From JADMJV01 sp964649085 (GTDB lineage Bacteria > Vulcanimicrobiota > Xenobia > Xenobiales > JADMJV01): DNA of 64,000 nucleotides. Made by a program: the position numbers and the translations under genes. Below the pieces are notes generated by a model. The model was not told the origin of the DNA. It saw only the letters and a program-made list of their open reading frames with translations, and made no database searches. Shown piece after piece: positions 33,156-41,735 of the stretch (its first letter is position 1; each line of letters begins with the position of its first letter). The stretch is from positions 1 to 64,000 of the forward strand of contig CAZYPN010000013.1 in assembly GCA_964649085.1 (NCBI GenBank), read 5' to 3'.

Positions 33156-33851
33156 ATGGATAGTGCTCGCGAGCTCCTGAAGCAGAAACTCGAGGGCTTC
33201 CTGGAAGATGAGGGTCTGTTCCAGATGGCCCTGCGTCACGAGTCTTCTACGCGCGACGAGCCCGAAAACCGCCCCAGCAATGAACGCCTCGAGTTTCTGG
33301 GCGATTCGGTACTGGGTTTGGTCGTCTGTCACTACCTGTATCGTCACCACCCCGACCTGCCCGAGGGCAAGCTGGCTACGATGAAGGCCAGCCTGGTAAG
33401 CGCCGAGCAACTGGCTGCCAAGGCCCGCGACCTGGAACTGGGCCCTTGCATCGAATTGGGAAGGGCCGCCCAGTCCGACGCCCGAGAGCGCGTCAACCTG
33501 CTGGCCGATGCCTTTGAAGCGCTGCTTGGCGCTATCTACTTAAGCACTGGCCTGGAGACGGCCCGCACCTTTATCGAACTGCATATGGGGCCGGAACTCT
33601 CGGCGGCGGGCCAACTCAAGCGCGACTTTAAGAGTCAACTGCAAGAACGGACCCAGCGAGACTACCGCTGCCTGCCCACCTACGAGGTACTGCAGGAGGA
33701 TGGGCCGCCCCACAATCGGACCTTCTTAATGCGGGTTCTGGTGGAGGATCGCGAACTCGGACGCGGCGGTGGCAAGAGCAAGCGGGAAGCCGCCCAAAAG
33801 GCGGCTCAAGCGGCTTTGCAGACTCTGGAGGGGGAGACGGCTTCGTGCTAG
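33156..33851 (+). CDS. rnc: Ribonuclease III
   Basis: The 231-residue enzyme cuts double-stranded RNA for rRNA and mRNA processing. It has the RNase III signature NERLEFLGDSVLGLVV, the second catalytic cluster ADAFEALLGAIYL, and a C-terminal dsRNA-binding domain (LQERTQRDYRCLPTYEVL through GGGKSKREAAQKAAQAAL). The ATG at 33156 follows the fabF stop by four bases. Its 3' end overlaps the DUF167 gene by seven bases. Confidence 0.95.
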   Translation: MDSARELLKQKLEGFLEDEGLFQMALRHESSTRDEPENRPSNERLEFLGDSVLGLVVCHYLYRHHPDLPEGKLATMKASLVSAEQLAAKARDLELGPCIELGRAAQSDARERVNLLADAFEALLGAIYLSTGLETARTFIELHMGPELSAAGQLKRDFKSQLQERTQRDYRCLPTYEVLQEDGPPHNRTFLMRVLVEDRELGRGGGKSKREAAQKAAQAALQTLEGETASC

Positions 33852-34144
33852 AACTCCGTGAGCAGCCAGGAGGCTTTTCCTTTAGGGTTCGGGTGATTCC
33901 CAAAGCCCACAAGAACTCACTGGCCGGAATCGAAGATGGGATTCTGGTTGTGCGCCTGACGGCCCCTCCCGTAGAGGGAAAGGCCAACCAAGCGCTGGTA
34001 GACTATCTGGCCACGGTTTTGGGGCTGCGCAAGCGCCAGGTCTGGCTAGAAAGCGGCCAGAAGTCACGTCACAAGTTGGTCAGAGTGGAGGGGCTGCGTC
34101 GAGACGAACTCGAGCCCCTGATCCACCCGGAAAGTGAGGAATAG
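33845..34144 (+). CDS. DUF167 (YggU-like) protein
   Basis: The 99-residue protein matches the DUF167 family: VRVIPKAHKNSLAGIEDG, the signature LTAPPVEGKANQALVDYLA and VWLESGQKSRHKLVRVEG. These proteins have a compact alpha/beta fold and no settled function; they often neighbour core genes. The start is a GTG inside the end of rnc. Confidence 0.9.
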   Translation: MLELREQPGGFSFRVRVIPKAHKNSLAGIEDGILVVRLTAPPVEGKANQALVDYLATVLGLRKRQVWLESGQKSRHKLVRVEGLRRDELEPLIHPESEE

Positions 34145-34146
34145 CG

Positions 34147-34590
34147 ATGGATTTTCAAACGGGCGGCATGGCCTTCCTGGGCCAGGATTTGGGAGGCGGC
34201 AGCAGCAGCGGTCCCTCGCTCCAGTTCTCGGTTCCCTGCCTGGAAGTACGAGACGAAGAAGGCAAGCCGCCGAGTTTCGGCTATCTGTTCTATGAACTGC
34301 CGCTGCCGGAGTTTCCCTTCAAGGTAGACTTCTATGTGGCCAATGGCTGGTGTAACGGCCAGGGCAAGTTCGTTCAGAGCATGAGCATTCTCAAGCCAGA
34401 CAAGACGTCGATGGTCGACACCGGCGATCAACCCTTTGAACTCAAAGACGGGGCCACTCCGTTTATGGCAGTCAACTTCTTCCAGGGCATTGTGTTCGAA
34501 AAGCCGGGCATGTACTGGTTCCGCGTCAATCTTGGCGGTCGCAAGGTTTTGGAATACCCGCTCACCGTACGCGAAGCGACCCGAAAGTAG
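34147..34590 (+). CDS. Unknown beta-rich cytoplasmic protein (DUF6941-like fold?)
   Basis: The 147-residue protein has no signal peptide and reads as an Ig-like beta sandwich (SLQFSVPCLEVRDEEGKP, FKVDFYVANGW, GMYWFRVNLGGRKVLEYPL). The ending in which a bound ligand or factor restrains strand pairs recalls DUF6941-type proteins, but the match is weak. It starts two bases after the DUF167 gene and is the last gene before an inverted repeat. Confidence 0.7.
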   Translation: MDFQTGGMAFLGQDLGGGSSSGPSLQFSVPCLEVRDEEGKPPSFGYLFYELPLPEFPFKVDFYVANGWCNGQGKFVQSMSILKPDKTSMVDTGDQPFELKDGATPFMAVNFFQGIVFEKPGMYWFRVNLGGRKVLEYPLTVREATRK

Positions 34591-34631
34591 TTTGAAAGGA
34601 AGCTCCTTGATGGACTTCCTTTCTGCTCTTT

Positions 34632-34663
34632 CATGATCGCCAAACATTTCTTTGGCGATCATG
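34632..34663. repeat. 13-base-pair inverted repeat
   Basis: CATGATCGCCAAA and TTTGGCGATCATG form a perfect 13-base-pair stem around a six-base loop CATTTC. It lies 42 bases after the preceding stop and 83 before the next ATG. There is no following T-run on either strand, so it may be an operator, an RNA-processing hairpin, or a terminator lacking a U-tract. Confidence 0.6.
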
Positions 34664-34746
34664 CAGCTACCAGCCGAAGCCCGTCTCAAAAGGGACCAGG
34701 ACCTTAAGGTGCGAAGCGCTGGCCATTCCCTGTGAAGGACTCTGCC

Positions 34747-35946
34747 ATGGACCGCAAGCCTGTTTTCCTGTTAATGTCGAGCTTTTTCAAAGGAGGCACC
34801 CTCATCGAGGAATGCCACGCGCTCGGCATCCACACCATTCTTCTGACGGTCGAGTCTTTGAAGGACAAACCCTGGCCCTGGCACGCGATTGACGAGAAGT
34901 TCTTCATGCCTCTGGGCTTCGAGCAGCCGGGCATTACCCACGCCGTAGCCTTTCTGGCGCGGACGCGCGAGATCGACCGCATCATCCCGCTCGACGACTT
35001 TGATGTCGAAGTGGCGGCCTCGCTGCGCGAACACCTGCGCAGCCCGGGCATGGGCGATACCACCGCTCGCTACTTTCGCGACAAACTGGCCATGCGAGTG
35101 CAGGCACGAGATGAAGGCATCGCCGTGCCCGATTTCGTTCACGTGCTCAACTACGACCAGATCAACCGCTACCTTCACGAGGTTCCCGGCCCCTGGGTGC
35201 TCAAGCCGCGTTCCCAGGCAGGTTCCATTGGCATTAAGAAATGCCACACTTCCCAAGAGGTCTGGGATCACATCAACAAACTGGGCGATGAACAGTCCGA
35301 GCACCTGTTGGAAAAATACATTCCCGGAGACGTTTTCCATGTGGACTCGGTGGTCTACGACAACAAGGTCCTGTTTCAGCTGCCTTCGCGCTACAAACGG
35401 CCTCCGTTTGACGTGTGGAACGGTGGCGGCGTGTTCGCCTCTCAAACCGTCGACCCCAAGCACCCGGCCTACAATGGTCTGCTGGAGATGAACAAGCAGG
35501 TGATCTCGGCCATGCACCTGGTGCGAGGGGTGACCCATGCCGAGTTTATCCGCGCCCACGATGGCCAGATCTACTTCCTGGAAATGGCCTGCCGCGTGGG
35601 CGGAGCCCATATCGACCGATTGGTGCAGGCTGCCAGCGGCATCAACCCCTGGGCGGAATGGGCGCGTCTGGAGCTGGCTTACCTGAAGAAGGAAAAATAC
35701 AAGCTGCCCAAAGTTCAGAAGAATCAGGCCGGACTGGTCATCTGTCTGGCCCGTCAGGAAAAGCCCGATCTCTCGGCCTACGATGCCCCGGAAGTCTATT
35801 GGAAACTGGCCGAAGAGCACCATGCCGCGATCATCGTTTCTTCACCCCAAAGTGCCAGGGTTGAAAAGCTGATGGACGAGTATACCGAAGGTCTTACCCA
35901 CGACGTGCTGGCCGTACAACCTCCCACAGAAACGGCCGTCCATTGA
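34747..35946 (+). CDS. ATP-grasp domain ligase, unknown substrate
   Basis: The ATG at 34747, preceded by GAAGGA, gives a 399-residue enzyme. It has an N-terminal Rossmann-like part (VFLLMSSFFKGGTLIEEC), the ATP-grasp core with PWVLKPRSQAGSIGIKKC, VFHVDSVVYDNKVLFQ and the metal-binding RAHDGQIYFLEMACRVGG. It should join an acid to an amine or thiol via an acyl-phosphate. The substrate is not evident, and such enzymes make peptides, amino-acid conjugates and natural-product parts. Its stop overlaps the next start (TTGA). Confidence 0.88.
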   Translation: MDRKPVFLLMSSFFKGGTLIEECHALGIHTILLTVESLKDKPWPWHAIDEKFFMPLGFEQPGITHAVAFLARTREIDRIIPLDDFDVEVAASLREHLRSPGMGDTTARYFRDKLAMRVQARDEGIAVPDFVHVLNYDQINRYLHEVPGPWVLKPRSQAGSIGIKKCHTSQEVWDHINKLGDEQSEHLLEKYIPGDVFHVDSVVYDNKVLFQLPSRYKRPPFDVWNGGGVFASQTVDPKHPAYNGLLEMNKQVISAMHLVRGVTHAEFIRAHDGQIYFLEMACRVGGAHIDRLVQAASGINPWAEWARLELAYLKKEKYKLPKVQKNQAGLVICLARQEKPDLSAYDAPEVYWKLAEEHHAAIIVSSPQSARVEKLMDEYTEGLTHDVLAVQPPTETAVH

Positions 35947-36326
35947 AACTGCTCCTCTTTGTCTTGATGTTGCTCGTCGGCCCTGTGGTTCAAGCCGAGA
36001 GCCTGGAGAGCCGTCTGGCCTCTACGGTTCGCCAACGCTATGGCCAGCGTATGCACTATGCCACGATCGTGCCCTACAAGAAGCTATATTTCGGGGCTGT
36101 CTACAATGTGCCGGCTGAAGTTCGCAACAGCACCGGGCAGAAAACCCACTGGGCCATCTACGAGTATGTCGGTGCTCGCTGGCAGTTCATTTTCGAGTTC
36201 GACGCCACAGTGGATGCCGACGAGGAGTCCGCTCGTCTCGACAATCTCTTCGCCCGCCATCGCTTCAGTTCGAACATGCGCGGGCAACTGATGTACGGCG
36301 AAGAGATTCCGCTTTTTGCTCGCTGA
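35943..36326 (+). CDS. Small secreted protein of unknown function
   Basis: A TTG start overlaps the ATP-grasp stop. The 127-residue product has a signal peptide (KLLLFVLMLLVGPVVQA) and a mixed body (MHYATIVPYKKLYFGAVYNV, WAIYEYVGARWQFIFEF). No family is recognised. Translational coupling suggests that it is produced with the ATP-grasp enzyme, though it is exported. The 3' end overlaps the next gene by 11 bases. Confidence 0.7.
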   Translation: MKLLLFVLMLLVGPVVQAESLESRLASTVRQRYGQRMHYATIVPYKKLYFGAVYNVPAEVRNSTGQKTHWAIYEYVGARWQFIFEFDATVDADEESARLDNLFARHRFSSNMRGQLMYGEEIPLFAR

Positions 36327-36735
36327 GCGCTGGCGACTGCTCTGGCGCTACAGCGACCGGCGGGATCGTGAGCGCTTGTTGGTGCTGCTGGCCGTACCGG
36401 GCCTGCTCTGCCTGCTGCCAGACCTGAGTTGGGCTCGACTGGCCTGGATCTGCGGGTTGCTGGCCCCGTTTCCCATGCTACCCTGGTTACGCCTGAATCC
36501 AAAGCGACAGCGTCTGTGCCTCTTGCTGGTCCTGAGCTCAGGACTGTTGGGGCTGAGCACCCTGAGCTTTCCCCAGGGCGGTCAGCTGCTCTTCGGCTGC
36601 CTGGGATTTGCCACCGCCCTGCCGGTTGCGCTCGTTTCCGACCCGGTGGTAGAAAAGCAGCAGGTCCTCCAACGAGAGTTGAAAGACCTGCAGGGCCAGA
36701 TCGAGCGACACCTCGAGTCGATCCGACAAGGCTGA
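36316..36735 (+). CDS. Small membrane protein with a C-terminal coiled coil
   Basis: The 139-residue product (TTG start) has a basic N-terminus, three or four hydrophobic segments (LLVLLAVPGLLCLLP, ICGLLAPFPMLPWL, LCLLLVLSSGLLGLS, LLFGCLGFATALPVAL) and a short helical tail (QQVLQRELKDLQGQIERHL). The function is unknown. It ends the three-gene ATP-grasp unit and converges on the next gene with a gap of ten bases. Confidence 0.65.
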   Translation: MLAERWRLLWRYSDRRDRERLLVLLAVPGLLCLLPDLSWARLAWICGLLAPFPMLPWLRLNPKRQRLCLLLVLSSGLLGLSTLSFPQGGQLLFGCLGFATALPVALVSDPVVEKQQVLQRELKDLQGQIERHLESIRQG

Positions 36736-36745
36736 CATCGGACCT

Positions 36746-37426
36746 CTAGCCGATCGCATTGCTCCAAAAGGCGCTCAGGGTGGCAGCGGCTCCTACCGAA
36801 AGAGGCTTTTCCGGGGTCTCGATAGCATCGTCGCCGTAAAGCTCCCACATCAGGGGCAAGAATCTCAGATTCTCGGGCATCGTCCCCTGGACGTACAGAT
36901 CTCCATCCTGGCCCTTGCGCTTCATGCTGAATCGGAATGGGCCGTCGCCGTCCTTACCGCGAATGTCGAAATCGCCGCTGGCCTTGCGGTCGACCTGTAG
37001 AGAAAGACGCCGACCGTCGGTCGTCATCTTGAAATGTTCATCGCCATCCGAGGCCACGGTTTCCGATGTGCTCTGCAGGCGAGTTCCCTTGGATTCAGTG
37101 CGCCTGCCGGCGGGATCGACATCGATACTCAAACGGGCTCCGTCGAGCTGCAAGCTGGCATCGCCCTCCACCGTGTCTTGCTGCCACAGGCCCTGGAACG
37201 GCACCCCGGCGAGGCGGCCAAAGACCTTGTGACCATTCTCGGCGAAGGCGCTGTTGATGCGCAAGGTGGTCGGAGCGCCTTCAATCTGGCCCTCCAAATA
37301 GCAGTCTCCGGGCTGAGGTCCCTTCCAGACATTGACGTCCTGGTGGCTCTCCCCTACCCTTCCGTGGATTCGGGTATTGCCGCCTCGATGGCGGTCGACG
37401 GTCAGTTGAACAGACAGGTGGCTCAT
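36746..37426 (-). CDS. Unknown beta-rich protein
   Basis: The 226-residue protein has no signal peptide. It is polar and glycine/aspartate-rich, with repeated strand pairs (GRVGESHQDVNVWKG, DGARLSIDVDPAGRR, TDGRRLSLQVDRKAS, DGDLYVQGTMPENL). The last 30 residues are more hydrophobic and helical. No family is recognised. It lies just downstream of the GCS2-like gene on the same strand and could share its transcript. Confidence 0.65.
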   Translation of the reverse strand: MSHLSVQLTVDRHRGGNTRIHGRVGESHQDVNVWKGPQPGDCYLEGQIEGAPTTLRINSAFAENGHKVFGRLAGVPFQGLWQQDTVEGDASLQLDGARLSIDVDPAGRRTESKGTRLQSTSETVASDGDEHFKMTTDGRRLSLQVDRKASGDFDIRGKDGDGPFRFSMKRKGQDGDLYVQGTMPENLRFLPLMWELYGDDAIETPEKPLSVGAAATLSAFWSNAIG

Positions 37427-37472
37427 AGAGGGCAGTCTAGGTCCAGCAGGTCCTCATGGGGTTGCCAGAAGG

Positions 37473-38606
37473 TTACAGCTGCTCCACGATTTCATCACTG
37501 CGCCACTCCCGTGCCAGTGCCTGAACCACCGCCTGCAGCGAGCGGGTTTGCTGATAAATACGACGCTGGCGGTGCACGCTGCCCCGGTCCTCGAGGACCA
37601 GATGCAAGGGCTGCAGGTATTCCAGACACCCGAGGCGTCGTGCCCAGGGCTGCAGTTGCTGGAGCAAATCTCGAACCACGTCCCGCATAGGAGCCCACTT
37701 GCCTTCGTCGTCGAGAATGAGGTTGGCCTCCATACCCCAGCGCGCAGCCCTCCACTTGTTCTCGCGAAGTCGCCACAGAGCCGGAGCTGGCGGAGGACAA
37801 CCGGCCGCGATCTGGTCATCCAGAGAAGCCGCCAGACACTGAATCAGAGCCACCAGCGCCAGGGTTTCGCAAGGACGGGCAGTACCGTCGCAAATGCGAA
37901 TCTCGACGGTGCCGTAACTCGGGTTGGGCCGAATGTCCCACCACAGGTCTTTGAGCGACTCGATGGCCTGGCAGCGCGTCAGTCGTTGGATGTGTTCGGA
38001 AAACGACTGCCAGTCGGAAAACGAGGGAGGTGAACCGGCAGTGGGCTGGCTTTCAAAGACCGTCGAGCGAGCCGAATACAGGCCCGTGAAGTGGCCTTCC
38101 ATATAGGGGGAACTGGCCGAGAGAGCCAGCAACGTTCCCAGGTGAGCCATCAGTCCATTGGCCAACTGCATGGCGTGGTCGCCGCTGCGGGCGCCGATAT
38201 GCACATGCAGCCCGAAAATGGTGAGCCGACGGGCGATCCACTGATTGCGGTCGATCAGCGTACGATAGCGCGGGGTGGGAAAAATCAGTCGCTCTCCCGA
38301 GCGAGAAAAGGGGTGGGTTCCCGCCCCAACCACCTCGACACCCAACGTGTCGCAGGCGGACAGCAACGAGGCCCGTGCCCGGCTGAGATCGCGGTCGACC
38401 TCGCCCAGGCTGCGGCAGATACCCGTGGAAAGCTCAATCATCGATTGAAAAATTTCGGCCGTGATGTTTTCGCCTTCACAGAGCGGCAAAATGCGGGTGG
38501 CGGCCGGGCATAGTTCCTGATTGCGCCAGTCGATAAGCTGGGCTTCTACCTCGACCCCAAGGGTGAGGAACTCGCCCGAGCGGAAATCCAGATCGATGGG
38601 TTGCAT
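37473..38606 (-). CDS. Carboxylate-amine ligase, GCS2/YbdK family
   Basis: The 377-residue protein belongs to the GCS2 glutamate-cysteine ligase-like family. It shows FLTLGVEVEAQLID at the start, IEL-STGICRSLGEV, GTHPFSRS, HVHIGARSGDHAM and the C-terminal PNPSYGTVEIRICDG. Members form gamma-glutamyl or related amide bonds using ATP, but the E. coli YbdK enzyme is only weakly a Glu-Cys ligase. The substrate is therefore open. It is the first gene of its strand run, and the kinase gene follows upstream 38 bases away. Confidence 0.88.
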   Translation of the reverse strand: MQPIDLDFRSGEFLTLGVEVEAQLIDWRNQELCPAATRILPLCEGENITAEIFQSMIELSTGICRSLGEVDRDLSRARASLLSACDTLGVEVVGAGTHPFSRSGERLIFPTPRYRTLIDRNQWIARRLTIFGLHVHIGARSGDHAMQLANGLMAHLGTLLALSASSPYMEGHFTGLYSARSTVFESQPTAGSPPSFSDWQSFSEHIQRLTRCQAIESLKDLWWDIRPNPSYGTVEIRICDGTARPCETLALVALIQCLAASLDDQIAAGCPPPAPALWRLRENKWRAARWGMEANLILDDEGKWAPMRDVVRDLLQQLQPWARRLGCLEYLQPLHLVLEDRGSVHRQRRIYQQTRSLQAVVQALAREWRSDEIVEQL

Positions 38607-38644
38607 CCTATACTCTTTGGGGTCAGTTTGAAGTGACCTTTGCT

Positions 38645-40453
38645 TCAGGGCATGAAGCGTGGAAAGGCGTATTCAGCACGGCCCCCACCGTTGGGGAGAA
38701 TCTGGCTGGTTTGCTGAGTCTTCGGATCCATAATGTACACGGCGTTCTGGGAGACAAAGGCGATGTGCGGGCTGGGTCCCCAGCAGGGGTGATGAGGGTT
38801 TTCTTGGGGCGGCTTCAGTTCGCTTTCGACACCGTTTGCCACGCCACACACCACCAATGAGGTGAATCCCCCGCGATTTCTTTCAAACACCACCTGCGTC
38901 CCATCGGGCGACCAGCTGGGACAGGTATCGGCGGCCCCGTCAGGCTGGCTCAGTTGGCGCGGTTGCCCCTGAGGATAGCCCCGAACCCAGATGGCCTGCG
39001 AGCCGCTCTGGGTGGAGGCATAGACGAGCTGGCGGCCATCAGGAGAGGGACTGGCCCATTGCTGGTGACCGGCTTCCCGGGTTACCTGCCGCGGCGGCCC
39101 GGAGGGCTTGCCCCCCACCAGCGGCTGACTGTAGATGTTGAACTGTCGATTTCGATTGCTGTGAAACAGCATCTCGTTGTCGCCTGGAAGTCGCGTGCCC
39201 CAATAGTTCAAAGGTCCAAAACGAACCAGCATTTGAGAGCGGCCTCCCCTGCTGGGCATCGAGAAGATGGCGTTTTGATGGTCGAAGGTCAGCCACTTGC
39301 CATCCGCGGAAAATCGTGGCGTTCCCCCCTCGGCCACCAACTGCCTGGGAAGCTGGCCAGGGGCTTTGAGGTAGATCGAGCGATGGATATTGCTGCTGCG
39401 CCAGGTATAGGCCAGGGCATGGGTTTGAACGAGCTCTCTGTGGCCGGTCAGCAACTTGTAGGCAGGCTTGACGGCCGCAGTGGCCACCAGCGCGCAAAGA
39501 GCCACTCCCCCCAGGGGTAAGAGCAGGCGTCCCCGCCGAGGTCCGGGCAACAGGTTGGTAGGCGGGGCTGCAGGTGGGTCCTGGGGTGGGTCCTCGTCCC
39601 AATGGCCCTGGCGAAGCAGATGAGCCACCTCACCTTTACGACCCTCAACCGCCGCCAGAAAGGCCTCAGCCATCTCCTGGGCACTTTCGAATCGTTCATC
39701 CGGGTCTTTGGCCAGGGCTTTCATAATGATGCGATCGACCTGCTGAGACAGCCCGAACATAAGTTCCCGTGGCGAGGCCGGTAAGGTGTTGAGATGCTGG
39801 TGGATCACCGAATGCACTGGCCCTTCGAAGGGCAGCAGTCCGGTGACCAGTTGATAGGTCAGAACCCCGAGGGCATAGATATCTACCCGGCAGTCGACGG
39901 ATTGGTTGACGATTTGCTCGGGAGCCATGTAGGCCGGTGTTCCCAGAAACGAGCCCGTGGTGGTCAGATGACTGCCTTCCAGTAGCTTGGCAATGCCAAA
40001 GTCGGAAAGATAGCAGTGAGGCCCCTCGGATACCAGCACATTGCCGGGTTTCAGGTCGCGGTGAATTACGCCTTTGCGATGCGCGTGGGTCAGAGCCGGT
40101 CCGATTTGCGACAACAACCGGGCGACCAGGGGCAAGTCGAGGGGCCGACCGACCATGTCTTGCAGGGTGCCGCCTCGAACGATTTGCATGGCGATCCACA
40201 AGAGTCCCGGCTCGCGGCCCCAGTCGAAAATCGGCAGAATATGGGGATGTTCAAGAGACTTGAGAATCGACTTTTCCCGCTCGAAGCGCTCGGCCACCCC
40301 GCGCTCCGACTCGGAACTGAAGGGGACGATTTTCAGGGCCACTTCGCGCTCCAGGCTCAGTTGGCGAGCGCGATAGACCCGGGCCATGCCGCCTTCGCCA
40401 AGCTGGTCCAAAATCTCGTAGCCCGCGATCGGAGCGCCTTCAAAGCGATGCAT
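38645..40453 (-). CDS. Serine/threonine kinase fused to a TolB/PD40-like propeller
   Basis: The 602-residue protein has a Hanks-type kinase domain (about 10-270) with LGEGGMARVYRA, the ATP-Lys in VALKIVPF, HRDLKPGNVLV, DFGIAKL and the APE-like GTPAYMAPEQI. A linker and transmembrane helix follow (LLLPLGGVALCALVATAAV, near 310-330). The C-terminal propeller (340-602) has PD40 repeats (TPRFSADGKWLTFD, QWASPSPDGRQLVYA, CPSWSPDGTQVVFE). The propeller is the probable extracytoplasmic sensor and the kinase the cytoplasmic output. Confidence 0.92.
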   Translation of the reverse strand: MHRFEGAPIAGYEILDQLGEGGMARVYRARQLSLEREVALKIVPFSSESERGVAERFEREKSILKSLEHPHILPIFDWGREPGLLWIAMQIVRGGTLQDMVGRPLDLPLVARLLSQIGPALTHAHRKGVIHRDLKPGNVLVSEGPHCYLSDFGIAKLLEGSHLTTTGSFLGTPAYMAPEQIVNQSVDCRVDIYALGVLTYQLVTGLLPFEGPVHSVIHQHLNTLPASPRELMFGLSQQVDRIIMKALAKDPDERFESAQEMAEAFLAAVEGRKGEVAHLLRQGHWDEDPPQDPPAAPPTNLLPGPRRGRLLLPLGGVALCALVATAAVKPAYKLLTGHRELVQTHALAYTWRSSNIHRSIYLKAPGQLPRQLVAEGGTPRFSADGKWLTFDHQNAIFSMPSRGGRSQMLVRFGPLNYWGTRLPGDNEMLFHSNRNRQFNIYSQPLVGGKPSGPPRQVTREAGHQQWASPSPDGRQLVYASTQSGSQAIWVRGYPQGQPRQLSQPDGAADTCPSWSPDGTQVVFERNRGGFTSLVVCGVANGVESELKPPQENPHHPCWGPSPHIAFVSQNAVYIMDPKTQQTSQILPNGGGRAEYAFPRFMP

Positions 40454-40477
40454 CTTCGCCTTCCCCCCTGTCCCCGG

Positions 40478-41467
40478 TCAATGGGCTACCAGAATGGGCG
40501 ATGGAGCCGGAACCTGGAGCCAGCGGCAGTGAGAGAAGCCCGCCTCGCGACACATGGATTCTAGCTGCTCTGCTGTGAATACAGTGCCCTCCTCGGTCCA
40601 CATCAGCATGTTGAGGTCGAAGAGATTGGGAAAGACTTCGGCGCTGCGAGGGTTTGAAGCGACCATTTCGGCGATGACCAGCTGGCCGCCGGGTTTCAAT
40701 GCCTGACGACACCGGGTCAGCAGCTGCATCGAAGCCCGCTCTCCTTCGCTGTGCAGGATATGGCCGAGAAAGACGGCATCGCTCTGACCCAGGTCGACCT
40801 CACGAAAGTTTCCAGCCATCAGTTCGTAGCGTTGGGCCACGCCAAAACGTTGCAAGAACGGCCGAGTAATGTTCTCCAGCACCGACTGGCGATCGACGGC
40901 TCGAACCCGGAGTTCGGGAAGCAACTGAGCCAGGGCCAGGCTCCACACGGCCGATCCGCAGCCCAGATCGAGGGCCGAACGCACCGAACCCAGTTGAGCC
41001 GCCACAACTTGTGCCGCCGGGTAGTTGAGGTTGAAAAGTGCATCGACGAATCCCGTGAAGAAAGCACCGTCATCCTCATCGCCTTCGATAGGCGGATGGA
41101 CACTGCGTCCCTGACGGACGGTTTCGGCCAGTGATGTCCAACGGGGCAGAGAATTCACCTGATGGCGAAGCAACCCACCGAGGTAAGCCGGAGAATCGGG
41201 CACCAGAAACAAAGCGGTGTCGGGCGCCATCGTCCATTGGTTCTGTGCAAACTCCAACAGCCCCAAACTGGTGAGGGTGTGAAGTAACGGTTCCAGCCCT
41301 CGGGGCTGGCAGTTGCAGGCCCGGGCGAGAGAATCGAGTTGCTGATGGCCCTGGTGGAGGGCCGAGAATACTCCCAGGTCGACGGCGGCAGCTACAGCCA
41401 CGCTAGGAATGAAACCGAAGGTGAACTGCATAATTCGTTGGGGATTTGGAGCGACCTGTGGATTCAT
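40478..41467 (-). CDS. SAM-dependent O-methyltransferase-like protein
   Basis: The 329-residue protein has the plant-type O-methyltransferase layout. The N-terminal winged-helix dimerisation part (VDLGVFSALHQGHQQLDSLA, LEPLLHTLTSLGLLE) precedes a Rossmann domain with the SAM motif ALDLGCGSAVWSLALAQ and LKPGGQLVIAEM. It probably methylates a small molecule such as a phenol or polyketide. It lies just upstream of the kinase gene on the same strand, 24 bases away. Confidence 0.88.
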   Translation of the reverse strand: MNPQVAPNPQRIMQFTFGFIPSVAVAAAVDLGVFSALHQGHQQLDSLARACNCQPRGLEPLLHTLTSLGLLEFAQNQWTMAPDTALFLVPDSPAYLGGLLRHQVNSLPRWTSLAETVRQGRSVHPPIEGDEDDGAFFTGFVDALFNLNYPAAQVVAAQLGSVRSALDLGCGSAVWSLALAQLLPELRVRAVDRQSVLENITRPFLQRFGVAQRYELMAGNFREVDLGQSDAVFLGHILHSEGERASMQLLTRCRQALKPGGQLVIAEMVASNPRSAEVFPNLFDLNMLMWTEEGTVFTAEQLESMCREAGFSHCRWLQVPAPSPILVAH

Positions 41468-41509
41468 GCTTACCTCCTGCTAGATGGGGCCAACCGGACG
41501 AGCGGAAAC

Positions 41510-41698
41510 TCAGCTCAGGCCGATCTTGCCCAGGTAGAAGAGCACACCCAGACCCACCGTGAGGATACCCGCAGTGACTCCGGCCAGGATGAGCACGGGC
41601 TTGCGCTTCATCACTCCAATGGCTCCGATCAGCAGGACATCGAGTAGCCCGACGATCATCAGGAGAATTCCGATGTATTGTTGACTTCCGCTTTCCAT
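41510..41698 (-). CDS. Small two-helix membrane protein
   Basis: The ATG at 41698 gives 62 residues: two hydrophobic helices (IGILLMIVGLLDVLLIGAIG and VLILAGVTAGILTVGLGVLF) joined by a basic KRKP turn. An upstream in-frame extension to 41737 has no hydrophobic or signal character. The gene precedes the methyltransferase gene and is divergent from the RlaP pair. The function is unknown. Confidence 0.65.
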   Translation of the reverse strand: MESGSQQYIGILLMIVGLLDVLLIGAIGVMKRKPVLILAGVTAGILTVGLGVLFYLGKIGLS

Positions 41699-41735
41699 GC
41701 AGTGGAATTCGTTCGCGGCTGCGAAACTCCTCACC

